5,408 bases of DNA. Origin: JBKHBQ01 sp046542305 (lineage in GTDB: Bacteria > Bacteroidota > Bacteroidia > Bacteroidales > 4484-276). A model generated the notes under the pieces. It saw only the letters and a list, made by a program, of their open reading frames with translations. It was not told where the DNA came from and ran no database searches. Where the stretch lies: the NCBI GenBank assembly GCA_046542305.1, contig JBKHBQ010000265.1:1-5408 (forward strand), read 5' to 3'. Position 1 is the stretch's first letter; each line of letters opens with the position of its first letter. This document shows, in pieces, positions 4,801-5,408 of the stretch. The translations under genes were made by a program, and so were the position numbers.

Positions 4801-5117
4801 TACCTGGCCATTTCCGGATCGATCTCCCTGGCCCATGCATCGATGCCGCCGTTGAGGTTGTAAAGGTTTTCGAACTGATAATTGTTTTCGAGGTGACGGA
4901 TCGTTACATAACTGCGAATGCCATGATGGCAATAGACTACGCAGGGGCGGTCCGAGGGGATCTGCCCGATATTTTCAGGGATGTCGTGCATCGGGATGAA
5001 CTTTGAGGGTTCGATGCTACAGACCCGGCGCTCACTGGCTTCGCGAACGTCGATCAGCGTGATATCGCTGCCGCTGTCCATCATTTGTTTGAGTTCCTGT
5101 ACCGTTACCGTTTTCAT
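4797..5117 (-). CDS. Single-domain rhodanese-like sulfurtransferase
   Basis: A 106-residue rhodanese domain, likely transferring or carrying sulfane sulfur as a persulfide in the cytosol. LIDVREASE gives the conserved DVRE strand, and the active-site loop is YCHHGIRS with the catalytic Cys at about residue 63 from this start, followed by YNLNGGIDAWAREIDPEMARY. The NLxGGIxAW plus DP...Y ending resembles the C-terminal rhodanese of MoeB/MoeZ-type proteins, here free-standing. I chose the start at 5117 (MKTVTVQEL) because its ATG overlaps the upstream gene's TGA as ATGA, a sign of translational coupling. An in-frame ATG at 5126 would add three residues (MQL). The stop shares TTAA with the convergent SDR gene. 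A role in sulfur relay with its operon partner is only an inference. Confidence 0.9.
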   Translation of the reverse strand: MKTVTVQELKQMMDSGSDITLIDVREASERRVCSIEPSKFIPMHDIPENIGQIPSDRPCVVYCHHGIRSYVTIRHLENNYQFENLYNLNGGIDAWAREIDPEMARY

Positions 5118-5408
5118 GAGTTGCATCCTTTTTCTGCAATCACCTGCAGTTCGTCCGATTCAAAAATTTCCTGCAATTCGCACTGCCCTTCGGCAATTTT
5201 CTGCATTGCTGCAGCAACCGTACTTGCCCGGATTCCGCGGTATTTTTTCCATTTCCCCCTGAGGAAAGGCTGAACCACCTTCATCAGCATTTTGCCCGCT
5301 TCCTCGCCAAAGCGGAATTCCTCCCTGGGTCCGAGCAGCATGGAGGGTCGCATCACCGAAATTTGCGGGATGGATGCATCGAGCACCGCGTCTTCCATTT
5401 CGCCTTTG
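5114..5408 (-). CDS. NAD(P)-binding epimerase-like protein, C-terminal part (partial)
   Basis: This gene is cut by the right edge; only the last 97 codons are in the window. The frame is open upstream of the Met at 5398 and reads KGEMEDAV, and the Lys (5405-5407) is placed like the Lys of the YxxxK motif in atypical SDRs ('YLRxKGxxE'), so the Met is internal and not the start. SVMRPSMLLGPR followed by FRFGEEAGKML and a YRGIRASTVAAAM segment is characteristic of NAD(P)H-binding proteins of the HTATIP2/TIP30-like and NmrA-like group. The Rossmann domain should lie beyond the window. The TGA overlaps the rhodanese start as ATGA, so the two genes are co-transcribed and probably coupled. The substrate is unknown. 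Confidence 0.85.
   Translation of the reverse strand, partial: KGEMEDAVLDASIPQISVMRPSMLLGPREEFRFGEEAGKMLMKVVQPFLRGKWKKYRGIRASTVAAAMQKIAEGQCELQEIFESDELQVIAEKGCNS

Overview
The window looks like a piece of a Bacteroidota chromosome, probably a Bacteroidales-like or marine/sediment relative. Intergenic DNA is AT-rich while coding DNA is moderately GC-rich. There are no clear Shine-Dalgarno sequences; the leaders are A/AAC-rich instead. Several leaders carry the Bacteroidota -7 box TAnnTTTG. The protein repertoire fits: an RhlE-type DEAD-box helicase starting KFSEFNL, a 'FRPPSE' radical SAM protein, and a rhodanese ending in a MoeB-like DP...Y tail. The assignment comes from these features only, not from a database search.

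Layout. Positions 1-314 hold no gene I can support, only a degraded dispersed repeat and two small hairpins. Three forward genes follow: a radical SAM protein (315-1205), a DEAD-box RNA helicase with a TTG start (1286-2521), and a 312-residue protein (2627-3565) that I read as a highly divergent class III nucleotidyl cyclase domain. The helicase and the cyclase-like gene have their own TAnnTTTG boxes and the radical SAM gene has a weaker one, so they need not form one operon. Positions 3566-4023 are non-coding and unusually structured. Two clusters of the heptamer GTTAATC bracket a segment with a GTGGCA/TGCCAC hairpin repeat, and a polypyrimidine tandem array of 22-bp units then runs almost to the next start codon. 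A short-chain dehydrogenase/reductase (4024-4800) with a substituted catalytic Tyr and Lys follows. It converges tail to tail, sharing TTAA, with a minus-strand pair: a single-domain rhodanese (4797-5117) and, overlapping it by ATGA, the C-terminal part of an NAD(P)-binding epimerase-like protein that runs off the right edge.

Functional links. The only clear operon is the minus-strand pair, NAD(P)-binding protein then rhodanese. The forward genes look like independent housekeeping or accessory functions. The best candidates for something undescribed are the cyclase-like protein, which keeps both metal Asp and the transition-state Arg but lacks the usual purine-recognition Lys and transition-state Asn, and the repeat-dense region in front of the SDR gene. 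The helicase also has an Arg-to-Cys change in motif VI that is expected to matter for ATPase activity. No complete defence system, CRISPR array, transposase or RNA gene is visible.
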